From Polynucleobacter sphagniphilus (GTDB lineage Bacteria > Pseudomonadota > Gammaproteobacteria > Burkholderiales > Burkholderiaceae): 64,000 nucleotides of DNA. The DNA lies in contig NZ_MPIY01000007.1 of assembly GCF_001953355.1 (NCBI RefSeq), positions 123,636 through 187,635 on the forward strand, read 5' to 3'. The first letter of the stretch is position 1; every line of letters starts with the position of its first letter. Below, one piece after another: positions 35,300 through 45,039 of the stretch. Under the pieces are notes generated by a model. The model worked only from the letters and a program-made list of their open reading frames with translations. It made no database searches and had not been told where the DNA came from. Position numbers and translations under genes: made by a program.

Positions 35300-36955
35300 T
35301 TAAGTAAGCTCAGCTGCGGTAAATAGTTCTTTTGTATATGCCTGACGCGGATGCTTGATCAGGGTCTCGGTATCACCAAACTCAACTACCTTACCCTCCT
35401 TCAGAACCATTAACTCATGAGACATAGCTCGAATGACAGCTAAATCGTGACTAATCATCAGATACGCGAGATTGTATTTTTTCTGCAATTCGCTGAGTAA
35501 AGCCAAAACTTGCTTTTGAATCGAAACGTCCAAGGCTGAAGTGGGCTCATCAAGCACCAAGATCTGCGGGCGCAAGATCAAGGCTCTGGCAATCGCAATC
35601 CGTTGGCGTTGACCACCAGAAAACTCATGGGGATAGCGCTCCAGGACACCCCGCTCCAATCCCACTTCGCGTACGATATCTAAGATGCGGGACTCGCGTT
35701 CTGCAGAAGTCAGTTTGGGGAAATGTACATCCAGGCCTTCTGCAATGATTTGTTTAACCGTCATTCGCGGAGATAGAGAACCAAATGGATCCTGAAAGAT
35801 CACCTGCAAACTCGAACGCATTGCACGCCTTTGCGCGGGCTTCAGATCTTGCCAATCTTCACCCAGCACTTCCACCTCACCCGAAACCTGGGCATTACCA
35901 TCACCCAGCAATCCCAATACAGCCATGCCAAGAGTGGTCTTGCCGGAACCAGACTCCCCGATTACTCCAATCGTTTGCCCCTGCTTTAATTCAAAGCTGA
36001 CTTTACGCAGCACTTTATGAGGCGGTGCTTTTTTTAACCATGAGATTGACTCAGAACTCGGATACGCTACTGAAAGGGCATTTGTTTTTAAAAGAACTGG
36101 TGCCAAAGGCATTACAGGAGCAATCTCTCGTGCGGGCTCGCTATTGACCAGCATTTCAGTATAAGAATTATCCGGATGATGAAAAATCTGATCCGTGGAA
36201 CCCACCTCCATCATCTTGCCCTGATTGAGGACAGCAACGCGGTTGGCAAAGTGCTTTACTAAATTGAGATCATGGGTAATTAATAAGATCCCCATCCCAC
36301 CATCCCCCGTTGCTTCTGCCTGGAGCTCTTTAAGCAAATCTAAAATTTGCATCCGCAAGCTCACATCCAGTGCAGTGGTTGGTTCATCAGCAATTAATAG
36401 GCGCGGTTTACAGGCCAAAGCCATGGCAATCATGGCGCGCTGTCTTTGCCCGCCTGATAGTTGATGTGGGTAGGAGTGAAAGCGTCTATCTGGCTCTGGA
36501 ATACCGGTTTTCTTGAGCAAATTGATTGCCGCAGATACGCACTCTGCTTTAGAAATCAAAGGCTGGTAAATCTGTACGGCCTCTACGATTTGATTGCCCA
36601 CAGTAAAGAGTGGATTCAAGGCAGTCATCGGCTCCTGAAACACCATGGCAATTTCGCGACCACGAATTTTCCGGATTTGTTCAATCGGCAAAGCCAGTAA
36701 ATCTACTGGCTGGACGCCCTCTTCCTTGCCACCCCACCAAATACGACCTGATACTTTGGCGCCCTCGGGTTCTAACCTCAAAGGGGCAAGTGCCGTGAGC
36801 GTCTTACCAGAGCCAGATTCTCCAACGAGCGCGACCCGCTCCCCGATGCCCACTTCAAGATCTAAATTACTGACAGCCCATTTTTCTCGGCGGCCTGAAC
36901 CAAACGAAATTGAAAAATTCTCATAACGCAGTAAGGCAGAATTTTGCTTGCTCAT
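35300..36955 (-). CDS. yejF: Peptide ABC transporter, dual ATP-binding protein (YejF-like)
   Basis: 551 residues holding two complete ATPase domains in one chain. First Walker A GESGSGKT at 45-52 with signature LSGGQRQRAMIA; second GESGSGKT near 338 with FSGGQRQRIAIARAL. Each is followed by an oligopeptide/dipeptide-type C-terminal extension. Energises uptake of peptides or microcin C-like compounds together with YejA, YejB and YejE. The start overlaps the yejE stop by four bases. Last gene of the operon. Confidence 0.95.
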   Translation of the reverse strand: MSKQNSALLRYENFSISFGSGRREKWAVSNLDLEVGIGERVALVGESGSGKTLTALAPLRLEPEGAKVSGRIWWGGKEEGVQPVDLLALPIEQIRKIRGREIAMVFQEPMTALNPLFTVGNQIVEAVQIYQPLISKAECVSAAINLLKKTGIPEPDRRFHSYPHQLSGGQRQRAMIAMALACKPRLLIADEPTTALDVSLRMQILDLLKELQAEATGDGGMGILLITHDLNLVKHFANRVAVLNQGKMMEVGSTDQIFHHPDNSYTEMLVNSEPAREIAPVMPLAPVLLKTNALSVAYPSSESISWLKKAPPHKVLRKVSFELKQGQTIGVIGESGSGKTTLGMAVLGLLGDGNAQVSGEVEVLGEDWQDLKPAQRRAMRSSLQVIFQDPFGSLSPRMTVKQIIAEGLDVHFPKLTSAERESRILDIVREVGLERGVLERYPHEFSGGQRQRIAIARALILRPQILVLDEPTSALDVSIQKQVLALLSELQKKYNLAYLMISHDLAVIRAMSHELMVLKEGKVVEFGDTETLIKHPRQAYTKELFTAAELT

Positions 36956-37977
36956 CCGCGACCTTTCGATAACAGACCCACCTTACGAGAATCAAATGCA
37001 TCACGTAATGCCTCACCCATAAAGGTTAATAACAATAAGGTCGCTACTAATACAACAAAGGTGGATAAAGAAATCCACCATGCCTCTAAATTGCCTTTGC
37101 CCTGAGCAAGCAACTCACCAAGACTAGGCGTTCCGGGAGGAACACCCAATCCCAAAAAATCCAAGCTGGTTAACGATAGGATGGCAGCACTCATACGAAA
37201 CGGCAAGAAAGTGATCACCGGTGTCAGACTATTGGGAAGAATGTGCCTGCGCATGATTTGGAAATTAGTCAAACCTAAGGCTTTTGCCGCACGCACATAT
37301 TCCAAAGCGCGATTGCGAAAAAATTCTGCACGCACATAATCAGATAATCCCATCCAACCAAAAGCTGCTAACAAAATAATTAACAGCGACACACTAGGAT
37401 TAAATATAGAGGCAAAAATGATCAGCAGATATAGCTCTGGCATTGATGCCCAGATTTCAATAAAACGCTGCGAGATCAAATCAAATTTACCGCCAAAATA
37501 ACCCATCAAAGAGCCCGTGAGAATGCCAATACTGACACCCACAATTGTTAAGGCGAGCCCAAACAAAATAGAAAGCCTGAAACCATAAATCAAACGCGCC
37601 AAGACATCGCGCCCACGATCGTCTGTTCCGAACCAGTTCTCTGCCGAAGGGGGTGCAGGATTGGGTACCTGGGAAAAATAATTTAAGGTTTCGTAGCTAT
37701 ACGGAATAATCGGATAAATCGCCCAATTACCTGCGCTCGTAATATTGTGGCGAATATCAGGATCTAAAAAATCCGTAGGTGTGGCAAAGTCTCCACCAAA
37801 TACAGTCTCGGGTTGATTTTGCACAATCGGAAAGTAGAGATGCCCCTGATAGCGCACGATCAAAGGCTTGTCATTGGCAATCAATTCAGCGCACATGCTC
37901 AGACCAAAAAGGATCATAAAGATCCATAGACTCGCGTAGCCTATGCGACTTTTTTTAAAACGCTGCCAACGACTCAT
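36952..37977 (-). CDS. yejE: Peptide ABC transporter permease (YejE-like)
   Basis: 341 residues from the ATG at 37977, chosen because it overlaps the yejB stop as ATGA and begins MSRWQRFKKSRIGY, as in YejE. It has about six membrane segments. The family-specific periplasmic segment (IPYSYETLNYFSQVPNPAPPS, then NWFGTDDRGRDVLARLIYG) is present. The EAA loop (FFRNRALEYVRAAKALGLTNFQIMRRHILPNSLTPVIT) contacts the ATPase. Inner membrane. Confidence 0.95.
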   Translation of the reverse strand: MSRWQRFKKSRIGYASLWIFMILFGLSMCAELIANDKPLIVRYQGHLYFPIVQNQPETVFGGDFATPTDFLDPDIRHNITSAGNWAIYPIIPYSYETLNYFSQVPNPAPPSAENWFGTDDRGRDVLARLIYGFRLSILFGLALTIVGVSIGILTGSLMGYFGGKFDLISQRFIEIWASMPELYLLIIFASIFNPSVSLLIILLAAFGWMGLSDYVRAEFFRNRALEYVRAAKALGLTNFQIMRRHILPNSLTPVITFLPFRMSAAILSLTSLDFLGLGVPPGTPSLGELLAQGKGNLEAWWISLSTFVVLVATLLLLTFMGEALRDAFDSRKVGLLSKGRG

Positions 37978-39050
37978 GAACCACCTCCCGCACCAAACTG
38001 AATACGAGGATCCACATAGACGTAACAAAGATCAGAAATCAAACGTGTGACCAAACCGATCAAGGTAAATAAATACAGTGTGCCCAAGACTACCGGGTAG
38101 TCACGACGCATAACCGATTCAAAGGAGAGTAGTCCCAAACCATCTAAGGAGAATAAAGTTTCAATTAATAAGGAGCCTGTAAAAAATGCCCCAATAAAAG
38201 CGGCTGGGAATCCGGTCACTAGTGGTAACAATGCATTACGAAAGACATGCTTCCATAGCACTTGGTTTTCAGTAAGGCCCTTAGCCCTGGCTGTGAGCAC
38301 ATATTGCTTACGAATTTCTTCCAAGAAAGCGTTTTTGGTCAGCATCGTGACTACTGCAAAGCTACCTAAGGCAGAAGCTGTGATTGGGAGAACCAGATGC
38401 CATAAGTAATCCATGATCTTGCCCATGACACTAAGATCATTCCAATTATCTGAAGTTAAACCGCGCAAAGGAAATATTTGCAAGAAGCTTCCACCGCCGA
38501 AAATCACCAATAAGAGGACACCCAAAACAAACCCCGGAATGGCATAGCCAACCAGGATCATCGTGCTGGTAATAGCGTCAAAACGTGAACCATCGCGCAC
38601 AGCTTTGGCTATACCTAATGGAATCGAGATGAGATAAGTCAAAAAGAAAGTCCACAAGCCAATACTGATTGAGACGGGTAGCTTGGAGATCACTAAGTGC
38701 CACACACTTTCATGCTGGTAATAGCTTTGCCCCAAATCAAAACGAGCAAATCGTCCAAGCATCATGAAATAACGCTCAACTGGCGGCTTATCAAAGCCGT
38801 AAAGCGCCTTCACCTCTTCTAAACGCTGCGCATCAACCCCTTGGCGACCGCGATACGTTGCACCAGCACCAGAGGACTCTGAGCCACCAACTGCCCCTGC
38901 ACCCTTTCCTTTGAGTTCAAGCACCATCTGCTCCACCGGTCCACCAGGAACAAATTGCACCACTGCAAACGTTAAGGTGAGCACCCCTAACAATGTTGGA
39001 ATCATCAACAGCAAGCGCTTAAGAATATAAGTACGCATTTGTCCCTGCAT
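37974..39050 (-). CDS. yejB: Peptide ABC transporter permease (YejB-like)
   Basis: 358 residues with about six membrane segments. An N-terminal helix (YILKRLLLMIPTLLGVLTLTFAVVQFVPGG) is followed by the YejB-type insertion (AGAVGGSESSGAGATYRGRQGVD) and the EAA loop (EEIRKQYVLTARAKGLTENQVLWKHVFRNALLPLVT). The ATG at 39050 overlaps the yejA stop (TAATG); a second ATG at 39038 is possible. Partner of YejE in the channel. Confidence 0.95.
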   Translation of the reverse strand: MQGQMRTYILKRLLLMIPTLLGVLTLTFAVVQFVPGGPVEQMVLELKGKGAGAVGGSESSGAGATYRGRQGVDAQRLEEVKALYGFDKPPVERYFMMLGRFARFDLGQSYYQHESVWHLVISKLPVSISIGLWTFFLTYLISIPLGIAKAVRDGSRFDAITSTMILVGYAIPGFVLGVLLLVIFGGGSFLQIFPLRGLTSDNWNDLSVMGKIMDYLWHLVLPITASALGSFAVVTMLTKNAFLEEIRKQYVLTARAKGLTENQVLWKHVFRNALLPLVTGFPAAFIGAFFTGSLLIETLFSLDGLGLLSFESVMRRDYPVVLGTLYLFTLIGLVTRLISDLCYVYVDPRIQFGAGGGS

Positions 39051-40918
39051 TATTTAGACTCCTCTTTCCACCAATTTTGCATTACCCATGGCTCGGCTGA
39101 GTAATAGAGAGGCGGCTCTGGATAGCGCATCTCTTTACGGAATGCGATCCGATGGGTGGGGTTGTACCACTGCGGGATGACGTAATAACTATTCCATAGT
39201 ACGCGGTCCAGCGAGCGTGCTGCTGCACGAAGCTCCTCACGGTTTTGCGCCTTAGTAATTTCATTTACCAAGGCATCGACCACCGGAGACTGCACTCCAA
39301 TGACATTATCAGACCCCTTCTCTTTGGCCGCTGCACTACCAAAACGATCCCACAATTCATTTCCTGGATTTTGTGAATCCGGAAAGCGCACGGTGGTCAT
39401 ATCAAAATCATATTCATCCATCCGCTTCTGATGCAAGGCAAAGTCACTCGTGCGTACATCAACCTGGATACCTAACTTCTCCAGATTGCGGGTATAAGCT
39501 GAAATCACCCTCAGAAAGAAAGGTCCATCCTCAACCATTTCAAACCGAAATGGTTCGCCCTGCATATTGCGCAAGGCCCCATCACGATATTGCCAGCCTG
39601 CCTGGGCCAATAATTCTCTTGCTTTGCGTAAATTATTTCGCAGACTAGAAGGAGGCGCGGTTGAGGGCGCAGCAGGCATTGGACCAAACACTGCATCAGG
39701 TACCCACTTGGGATACTTTTCTTTAAGCGGCTTCAATATCTTCAGTTCGGCTTCAGTCGGCTTACTAGGGCCATTGAAGTTCGCACTCAAATCGCTGTTC
39801 GTAAAGTAGCTATTGATGCGACTGTACTGATCAAAAAAGAGTTGGCGATTGAGCCACTCAAAATCTAAGGCATAACCCAAAGCTTCGCGCACCCGTGGGT
39901 CTTGAAAAATTGGACGGCGTTGGTTCATTGCAAAACCCTGCATGCCAGCACCATTGTGATTGGTGAAGGCCTTCTTTAATAATGAGCCATCATTAAACTT
40001 GGAACCAACATAGCCTTTTGCCCAAATCTTGGCGCGATACTCGACTAAAGCATCAAACTCCCCGGCTTTAAAAGCCTCTAGGCGCACAGCATCATCACTG
40101 TATAACTTATAGAGCACTCGATCAAAGTTATAAAACCCCACCCTCACATTGAGGGGTTTACTCAATTGATCTACCCAATAATTCGGATTACGCTTGAAGA
40201 GAATCGATTTACCGGCCTTAAAAGATTCAATTAAATAAGGTCCACTACCAATCGGCATTTCAAAGGCCAACTGATCAAATGGAATCATTGAACCATCAGG
40301 ACGCTTTCCCCAGTTGCGTGAAAAAATGGGGAGTGTGCCCACCATAATTGGTAATTCAGAATTATTATTTTTAAAATCAAATCGCACCTCTCTCGGAGAG
40401 AGCACTACCGCTGACTTCACATCAGCAAAAGTAGTCTTATAGCGAGGATGCGCAAGCCCGCTCATCAAGGTATCAAAACTATATTTGACATCCGCAGCGA
40501 GTACAGGAGAACCATCCGAGAACTTAGCCTCAGGTCGAATATGAAAAATGACTGACTTATGATCTGCTGCGACTTGAATATCATCAGCCAATAAACCATA
40601 AATACTAGAAACCTCGTCTGCACTGCCCTCCGCCAAGGACTCAAACATTAACTCGATACCAGGAGCGGTGACTCCACGCAAAGTAAAGGGGTTGAATTTA
40701 TCAAAGCTACTTCTCGACCCAGGATTAGGCAAGGTGAGGGTTCCACCACGTGGGGCATTGGGATTGACATAGTCAAAATGACTAAAACCATCAGGGTATT
40801 TGGGCTTACCGTACTGGGAAATTCCTTGGGAGGCCTGAGCCGACAGTACTCCTAGCCCAAGCAATAGGCCTAAAAGTACGATCTGGGTAGCGCGGCGAAT
40901 GGGGGTCAATATCAACAT
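39050..40918 (-). CDS. yejA: Peptide-binding protein of ABC transporter (YejA-like)
   Basis: Family 5 extracellular solute-binding protein, 622 residues from the ATG at 40918; an in-frame ATG at 40942 would add eight. A signal peptide (RRATQIVLLGLLLGLGVLSAQAS) precedes GISQYGKPKYPDGFSHFDYVNP, a YejA hallmark. Also seen: APRGGTLTLPNPGSRSSFDKFNPF and IWAKGYVGSKFNDGSLLKK. Delivers oligopeptides to YejBEF. First gene of a four-gene leftward operon with overlapping junctions. Confidence 0.95.
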   Translation of the reverse strand: MLILTPIRRATQIVLLGLLLGLGVLSAQASQGISQYGKPKYPDGFSHFDYVNPNAPRGGTLTLPNPGSRSSFDKFNPFTLRGVTAPGIELMFESLAEGSADEVSSIYGLLADDIQVAADHKSVIFHIRPEAKFSDGSPVLAADVKYSFDTLMSGLAHPRYKTTFADVKSAVVLSPREVRFDFKNNNSELPIMVGTLPIFSRNWGKRPDGSMIPFDQLAFEMPIGSGPYLIESFKAGKSILFKRNPNYWVDQLSKPLNVRVGFYNFDRVLYKLYSDDAVRLEAFKAGEFDALVEYRAKIWAKGYVGSKFNDGSLLKKAFTNHNGAGMQGFAMNQRRPIFQDPRVREALGYALDFEWLNRQLFFDQYSRINSYFTNSDLSANFNGPSKPTEAELKILKPLKEKYPKWVPDAVFGPMPAAPSTAPPSSLRNNLRKARELLAQAGWQYRDGALRNMQGEPFRFEMVEDGPFFLRVISAYTRNLEKLGIQVDVRTSDFALHQKRMDEYDFDMTTVRFPDSQNPGNELWDRFGSAAAKEKGSDNVIGVQSPVVDALVNEITKAQNREELRAAARSLDRVLWNSYYVIPQWYNPTHRIAFRKEMRYPEPPLYYSAEPWVMQNWWKEESK

Positions 40919-40968
40919 ATATGCAACAATTGTAGATAGCAAACCTAATTTGAAGCAAAGGACACATC

Positions 40969-41754
40969 ATGGGCTTTCTCGCTGGCAAAAAAATTCTGAT
41001 TACCGGCCTCCTCTCCAACCGCTCGATTGCCTATGGCATCGCTAAAGCATGTCACCGTGAAGGCGCTGAATTGGCCTTTACCTACGTGGGCGAGCGTTTT
41101 AAAGACAGAATTGTCGATTTCGCTAAAGAATTCAATTCCGAGCTGATTTTTGACTGCGATGTGGGCAGCGACGAGCAAATCAGCGCCCTTTTTAAAGATC
41201 TTGCCAAAACCTGGCCACAATTTGATGGTTTTGTTCATGCCATTGGCTTTGCCCCCCGGGAGGCAATAGCTGGTGACTTTTTAGAAGGCCTGAGCCGCGA
41301 AGCCTTCCGCATTGCCCACGATATTTCAGCGTACAGCTTTCCAGCAATGGCTAAAGAAGCCCTACCGATGTTGCGTGATAAATCCTCCTTGCTAACCCTT
41401 TCTTACTTGGGTTCCCTACGTAATGTCCCGAACTACAACACCATGGGCTTGGCTAAAGCATCCCTAGAGGCATCTGTACGCTACTTAGCAGGTTCAGTCG
41501 GACCAAAGGGCATTCGCGTCAATGGCATCTCTGCTGGTCCGATCAAAACTCTGGCAGCTTCGGGTATCAAGGGTTTTGGCAAGATCTTAGACGCAGTAGC
41601 TACAACAGCACCACTACGTCGCAATGTCACCATTGATGATGTTGGCAATACCGCCTCTTTCTTGTTATCAGACCTGGCCAATGGCATTACCGCTGAAATC
41701 ATTTATGTGGATAACGGCTTTAGTCAGGTGGTTGGCGGAATGGAAGAAGCTTGA
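40969..41754 (+). CDS. fabI: Enoyl-[acyl-carrier-protein] reductase FabI
   Basis: 261 residues, NADH-dependent last reductase of each fatty acid elongation cycle and target of triclosan. Short-chain dehydrogenase fold with the FabI-type glycine motif (ITGLLSNRSIAYGIA), CDVGSDEQI and HAIGFAPREAIAGDF. The catalytic Y-x6-K pair appears as SYLGS...NYNTMGLAKASLEASVRYLA. The C-terminal IYVDNGFSQVVGG is typical. AAAGGA is eight bases before the ATG. The chrA start overlaps the end of this gene. Confidence 0.97.
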   Translation: MGFLAGKKILITGLLSNRSIAYGIAKACHREGAELAFTYVGERFKDRIVDFAKEFNSELIFDCDVGSDEQISALFKDLAKTWPQFDGFVHAIGFAPREAIAGDFLEGLSREAFRIAHDISAYSFPAMAKEALPMLRDKSSLLTLSYLGSLRNVPNYNTMGLAKASLEASVRYLAGSVGPKGIRVNGISAGPIKTLAASGIKGFGKILDAVATTAPLRRNVTIDDVGNTASFLLSDLANGITAEIIYVDNGFSQVVGGMEEA

Positions 41755-43082
41755 GCGTTCCATTGGGTGAGGCCCTTAAATTTTGGGCTAAACTAGGTTT
41801 TATTAGCTTTGGTGGGCCTGCCGGACAAATCGCCGTCCTTCACCAAGAGCTAGTCGAAAAGCGTCGCTGGATTTCTGAGCGGCGCTTTTTACATGCGCTC
41901 AACTATTGCATGCTGTTGCCAGGACCAGAAGCACAGCAACTAGTAACCTATATGGGCTGGTTAATGCATCGCGGTATCGGCGGCGTATTAGCTGGATCGC
42001 TTTTTATACTGCCGTCCTTTTTTATCCTCATTGCACTCTCGTGGATTTACCTGAGTTTTGGTCAGATACCCTGGATCGCTGCGATCTTTTTTGGAATTAA
42101 ACCGGCAGTCACTGCAATCGTCCTTCATGCGGGCGTACGCATTGGCAAACGCACAATCTATAACCAAGCTTTGAAGTGGATTGCACTAGCCTCCTTCTTA
42201 GCTATTTTTATCCTCAATTTGGCCTTTCCGCTGATTGTGCTGATTGCCGCTGCAACCGGTATTTGGGGTAGTAAATATCGCCCTGAATATTTTTCTCAAA
42301 ATAACACCCCCTCTCAAGATCACGCTAGAGATTCTGCTGATGCGCTGATTGATGATGACACCCCGATTCCCGACCATGCCCGCTTTAGCCCAAGAAAAAT
42401 GGCTGTTCAATCTGCGCTTGCCGCCGGCTTTTTCCTCATCCCAATCATTGGGTTAACTATAGTATTTGGCTGGAAAACCCTTTACCCAGAACTGGCCTGG
42501 TTCTTTACCAAAGCCGCCCTCCTCACTTTTGGTGGAGCTTATGCAGTTTTGCCTTATGTCTATCAAGGTGCAGTAGATCACTTTCATTGGTTGAGTGCAG
42601 GGCAGATGATGGATGGATTAGCTCTTGGAGAAACTACACCTGGGCCACTCATCATGGTGGTCACTTATGTTGGCTACTTAGCTGGACATATTGGGCATTT
42701 GCTTGGATACAGCAATCCATTTTGGTACGGAGTGCTCGGCGCAACCATTGCAACTTGGTTTACCTTTTTACCCTCCTTCTTTTTTATTCTGGTTGGCGGC
42801 CCGCTCATCGAGTCAACCCACGGCAAACTCAGCTTTACTGCACCATTGACTGCAATCAGTGCTGCAGTGGTTGGCGTCATCCTCAATCTAGGTTTATTTT
42901 TTGCCTATCATGTCTTTTTGCCCCACGGTATTTCGGGGTCAATCTCCTGGCTCTCGCTTGCGATTTGTATCTTGGCTGGATTAGCCCTCTTTAAATTCAA
43001 AAGAGATGTCATGAGTGTTTTATTGGCTTGTGCATTCGCGGGTTTACTGAGTTATTTTGCATCAAGCCTAATGGCTGTTTAA
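41751..43082 (+). CDS. chrA: Chromate efflux transporter ChrA
   Basis: 443-residue two-domain CHR transporter with about twelve membrane segments. Each half has the signature: FGGPAGQIAVLHQELVEKRRW with LLPGPEAQQLVTYMGW, and FGGAYAVLPYVYQGA with LGETTPGPLIMVVTYVGY. Members export chromate or act as sulfate-chromate antiporters; natural substrates may include other oxyanions. The start is TTG at 41751, overlapping the fabI TGA, with GGAAGAA just upstream. Coupling of chrA to fabI is unusual and probably fortuitous. Confidence 0.9.
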   Translation: MSVPLGEALKFWAKLGFISFGGPAGQIAVLHQELVEKRRWISERRFLHALNYCMLLPGPEAQQLVTYMGWLMHRGIGGVLAGSLFILPSFFILIALSWIYLSFGQIPWIAAIFFGIKPAVTAIVLHAGVRIGKRTIYNQALKWIALASFLAIFILNLAFPLIVLIAAATGIWGSKYRPEYFSQNNTPSQDHARDSADALIDDDTPIPDHARFSPRKMAVQSALAAGFFLIPIIGLTIVFGWKTLYPELAWFFTKAALLTFGGAYAVLPYVYQGAVDHFHWLSAGQMMDGLALGETTPGPLIMVVTYVGYLAGHIGHLLGYSNPFWYGVLGATIATWFTFLPSFFFILVGGPLIESTHGKLSFTAPLTAISAAVVGVILNLGLFFAYHVFLPHGISGSISWLSLAICILAGLALFKFKRDVMSVLLACAFAGLLSYFASSLMAV

Positions 43083-43110
43083 TCAAACCTTCAAAAAAAT
43101 ATCAATCTTT

Positions 43111-43956
43111 ATGAATCCACTTGATACCAGCATCAGTATTTGCACCAACTTTCTCTTTGTGCCTGGCACACGCCCAGAGCGTTTTACTAAAGCACTCAAT
43201 AGCGGGGCTGACGCCGTCATTATTGATCTAGAAGATGCAGTAGCTGCACAAGATAAAGATAGCGCCCGCAACGCCATTCGCACCGCCTGGCCAACATTTA
43301 CCGGTGATGAAAAAAAACGTCTCATTATTCGCACCAATGCTCCTGGCACCCGGTTTTATTCTGCCGACCTCATTCTGGCGCAAGAACTTTCAGTAGTTTG
43401 TCTACTCATTCCAAAAACCGAATCACTGGATCAAATCAATGGAGCCGCTCAAATCCTGCCCAATACAGCACTGATTCCAATGATTGAAACAGCGCTTGGA
43501 TTAGATCGCCTAAAAGAGATTGCGAGCTCCAATCAAGTACTGCGCCTAGCGCTTGGAAATCTAGATTTACAGGCTGACTTAGGCATGGTGTGTGATGCGC
43601 AAGAAACAGAATTACAAACCGCCCGCTATCAAATGGTCTTAGCTTCCCGGCTTGCGCGTATTACCCCTCCAATTGATGGAGTCACGCCTTCCACGGATGA
43701 TCTTGCACAGATTGAGGGAGATTCGCAGCGGGCTAAGCGCATGGGCTTTGGCGGCAAACTGTGCATTCATCCCAAACAAATTCCCGCAGTAAAGGCGGCT
43801 TTTATGCCCACTAGCGAGGAAATTGAGTGGGCTCGTAAAGTAATCGCAGCGGATCAAGTCTCTCAGGGTGGTGCAGTGAAGTTGGATGGCCGCATGATTG
43901 ATCGACCCGTTGTACTGCTTGCACAAAGAACGCTCGCTATTGCTGGTAAATACTGA
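43111..43956 (+). CDS. HpcH/HpaI aldolase family CoA ester lyase (CitE-like)
   Basis: 281 residues. A TIM-barrel lyase of the citE/malyl-CoA/citramalyl-CoA group. Seen: LFVPGTRPERFTKALNSGADAVIIDLEDAVA with the metal-binding acidic residues, IRTNAPGTR, LIPKTESLDQI, and LIPMIETALGLDRL followed by LALGNLDLQADLG. KRMGFGGKLCIHPKQIPAV completes the family pattern. No citrate-lyase alpha or gamma subunits are present, so it should be a stand-alone lyase or thioesterase acting on a hydroxyacyl-CoA. A Bug binding protein gene follows. Confidence 0.9.
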   Translation: MNPLDTSISICTNFLFVPGTRPERFTKALNSGADAVIIDLEDAVAAQDKDSARNAIRTAWPTFTGDEKKRLIIRTNAPGTRFYSADLILAQELSVVCLLIPKTESLDQINGAAQILPNTALIPMIETALGLDRLKEIASSNQVLRLALGNLDLQADLGMVCDAQETELQTARYQMVLASRLARITPPIDGVTPSTDDLAQIEGDSQRAKRMGFGGKLCIHPKQIPAVKAAFMPTSEEIEWARKVIAADQVSQGGAVKLDGRMIDRPVVLLAQRTLAIAGKY

Positions 43957-44040
43957 TCTTTTTCATCCTTAAAGCTGGCAAAATTAAGGCTTAGCTCAAG
44001 CAATATCTTGGGCTGTCTAATGAAGAATGAAGGCTTTTTG

Positions 44041-45036
44041 ATGGGAATGGGATTATTGCGCAATTTTTTTGCGGTCCTCGGAGCGCTTGTGCTGACAATC
44101 TGCCCGCTCGGGGAGAATGCATTCGCTCAAACATACCCCATTAAACCCATTACCTTAGTGGTTCCTTTTTCTGCAAGCGGTCCAACGGATACTGTTGCCC
44201 ACCTCATTGCAGGCCCTATGGGCAAAGACTTGGGCCAAGAAATTCATATTGAAAATATAGCGGGAGATGGCGGCACCATTGGCACATTACGGGTAGCACG
44301 CGCTGCACCAGACGGTTATGTCATTCTGATCAACCACATTGGCATGGCAACTGCACCTGCTCTTTACAAAAAACTCCCTTACGATCCACTGAAGGACTTT
44401 GAATACATTGGACAAGCGGTCGATGTGCCGATGGTCTTGCTGGGACGTAAAAACTTACCACCGAATAATCTTAAAGAATTAGAGTCCTACATCAAGTCCA
44501 ACAAAACGCATGTGACTATCGCCAATGCTGGTCAAGGAGCCGTTTCGCAGTTGTGCGGGCTTTTGTTTATGTCTCGCGAAGGAGTTGAGTTAACTAGCAT
44601 CCCCTATCATGGAACTGCCCCAGCATTGACGGATCTATTGGGCGGCCAAGTGGACTTGCTATGTGATCAAACCACGCAGGTTGGTCCCTATATTCAAAAG
44701 AATTTAGTCAAGGCTTACGGCGTAACAACGCCAGCGCGCTTAAGCTCCCTACCAAACATCCCAACCCTACAAGAACAAGGTCTAAAGGGGTTTGAAATAG
44801 AAGCATGGATTGGGTTATACGCACCCAAGGGTACGCCTACTGCAGTGATTGCCAAACTCAATAAGGCACTTAGGTCAGCGCTAAATAATCCCGCTGTCAA
44901 AACGCGTTTAGCAGAATCCAATATTGAAATTGCTCCGATGAGTAAGGTCACGCCGGCAAGCTTAAAACAACACCTTGAATCCGAGATTAATAGGTGGGGT
45001 CCGATTATTCGTAATGCCGGCGCTTACGCTGAGTAA
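44041..45036 (+). CDS. Bug-family (TctC-like) substrate-binding protein
   Basis: 331 residues from the ATG at 44041, chosen because AAGG lies seven bases upstream and the resulting N-terminus is a clean signal peptide (LLRNFFAVLGALVLTICPLGENAFAQ). In-frame ATG 44020 and TTG 44008 are weaker. Family motifs: VVPFSASGPTDTVAHL, ARAAPDGYVILINH, IPYHGTAPALTDLLGGQVDL, and APKGTPTAVIAKLNKAL. Periplasmic, no TctAB permease nearby. Ligand probably a small carboxylate; co-location with the CoA lyase may hint at an organic acid. Confidence 0.9.
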   Translation: MGMGLLRNFFAVLGALVLTICPLGENAFAQTYPIKPITLVVPFSASGPTDTVAHLIAGPMGKDLGQEIHIENIAGDGGTIGTLRVARAAPDGYVILINHIGMATAPALYKKLPYDPLKDFEYIGQAVDVPMVLLGRKNLPPNNLKELESYIKSNKTHVTIANAGQGAVSQLCGLLFMSREGVELTSIPYHGTAPALTDLLGGQVDLLCDQTTQVGPYIQKNLVKAYGVTTPARLSSLPNIPTLQEQGLKGFEIEAWIGLYAPKGTPTAVIAKLNKALRSALNNPAVKTRLAESNIEIAPMSKVTPASLKQHLESEINRWGPIIRNAGAYAE

Positions 45037-45039
45037 GCT

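Noticed and set aside
42587..42994. 135-codon open frame on the + strand inside chrA
   Set aside because: Trp/Cys/His-rich out-of-frame reading of a membrane protein gene; the chrA frame has clear family motifs throughout.
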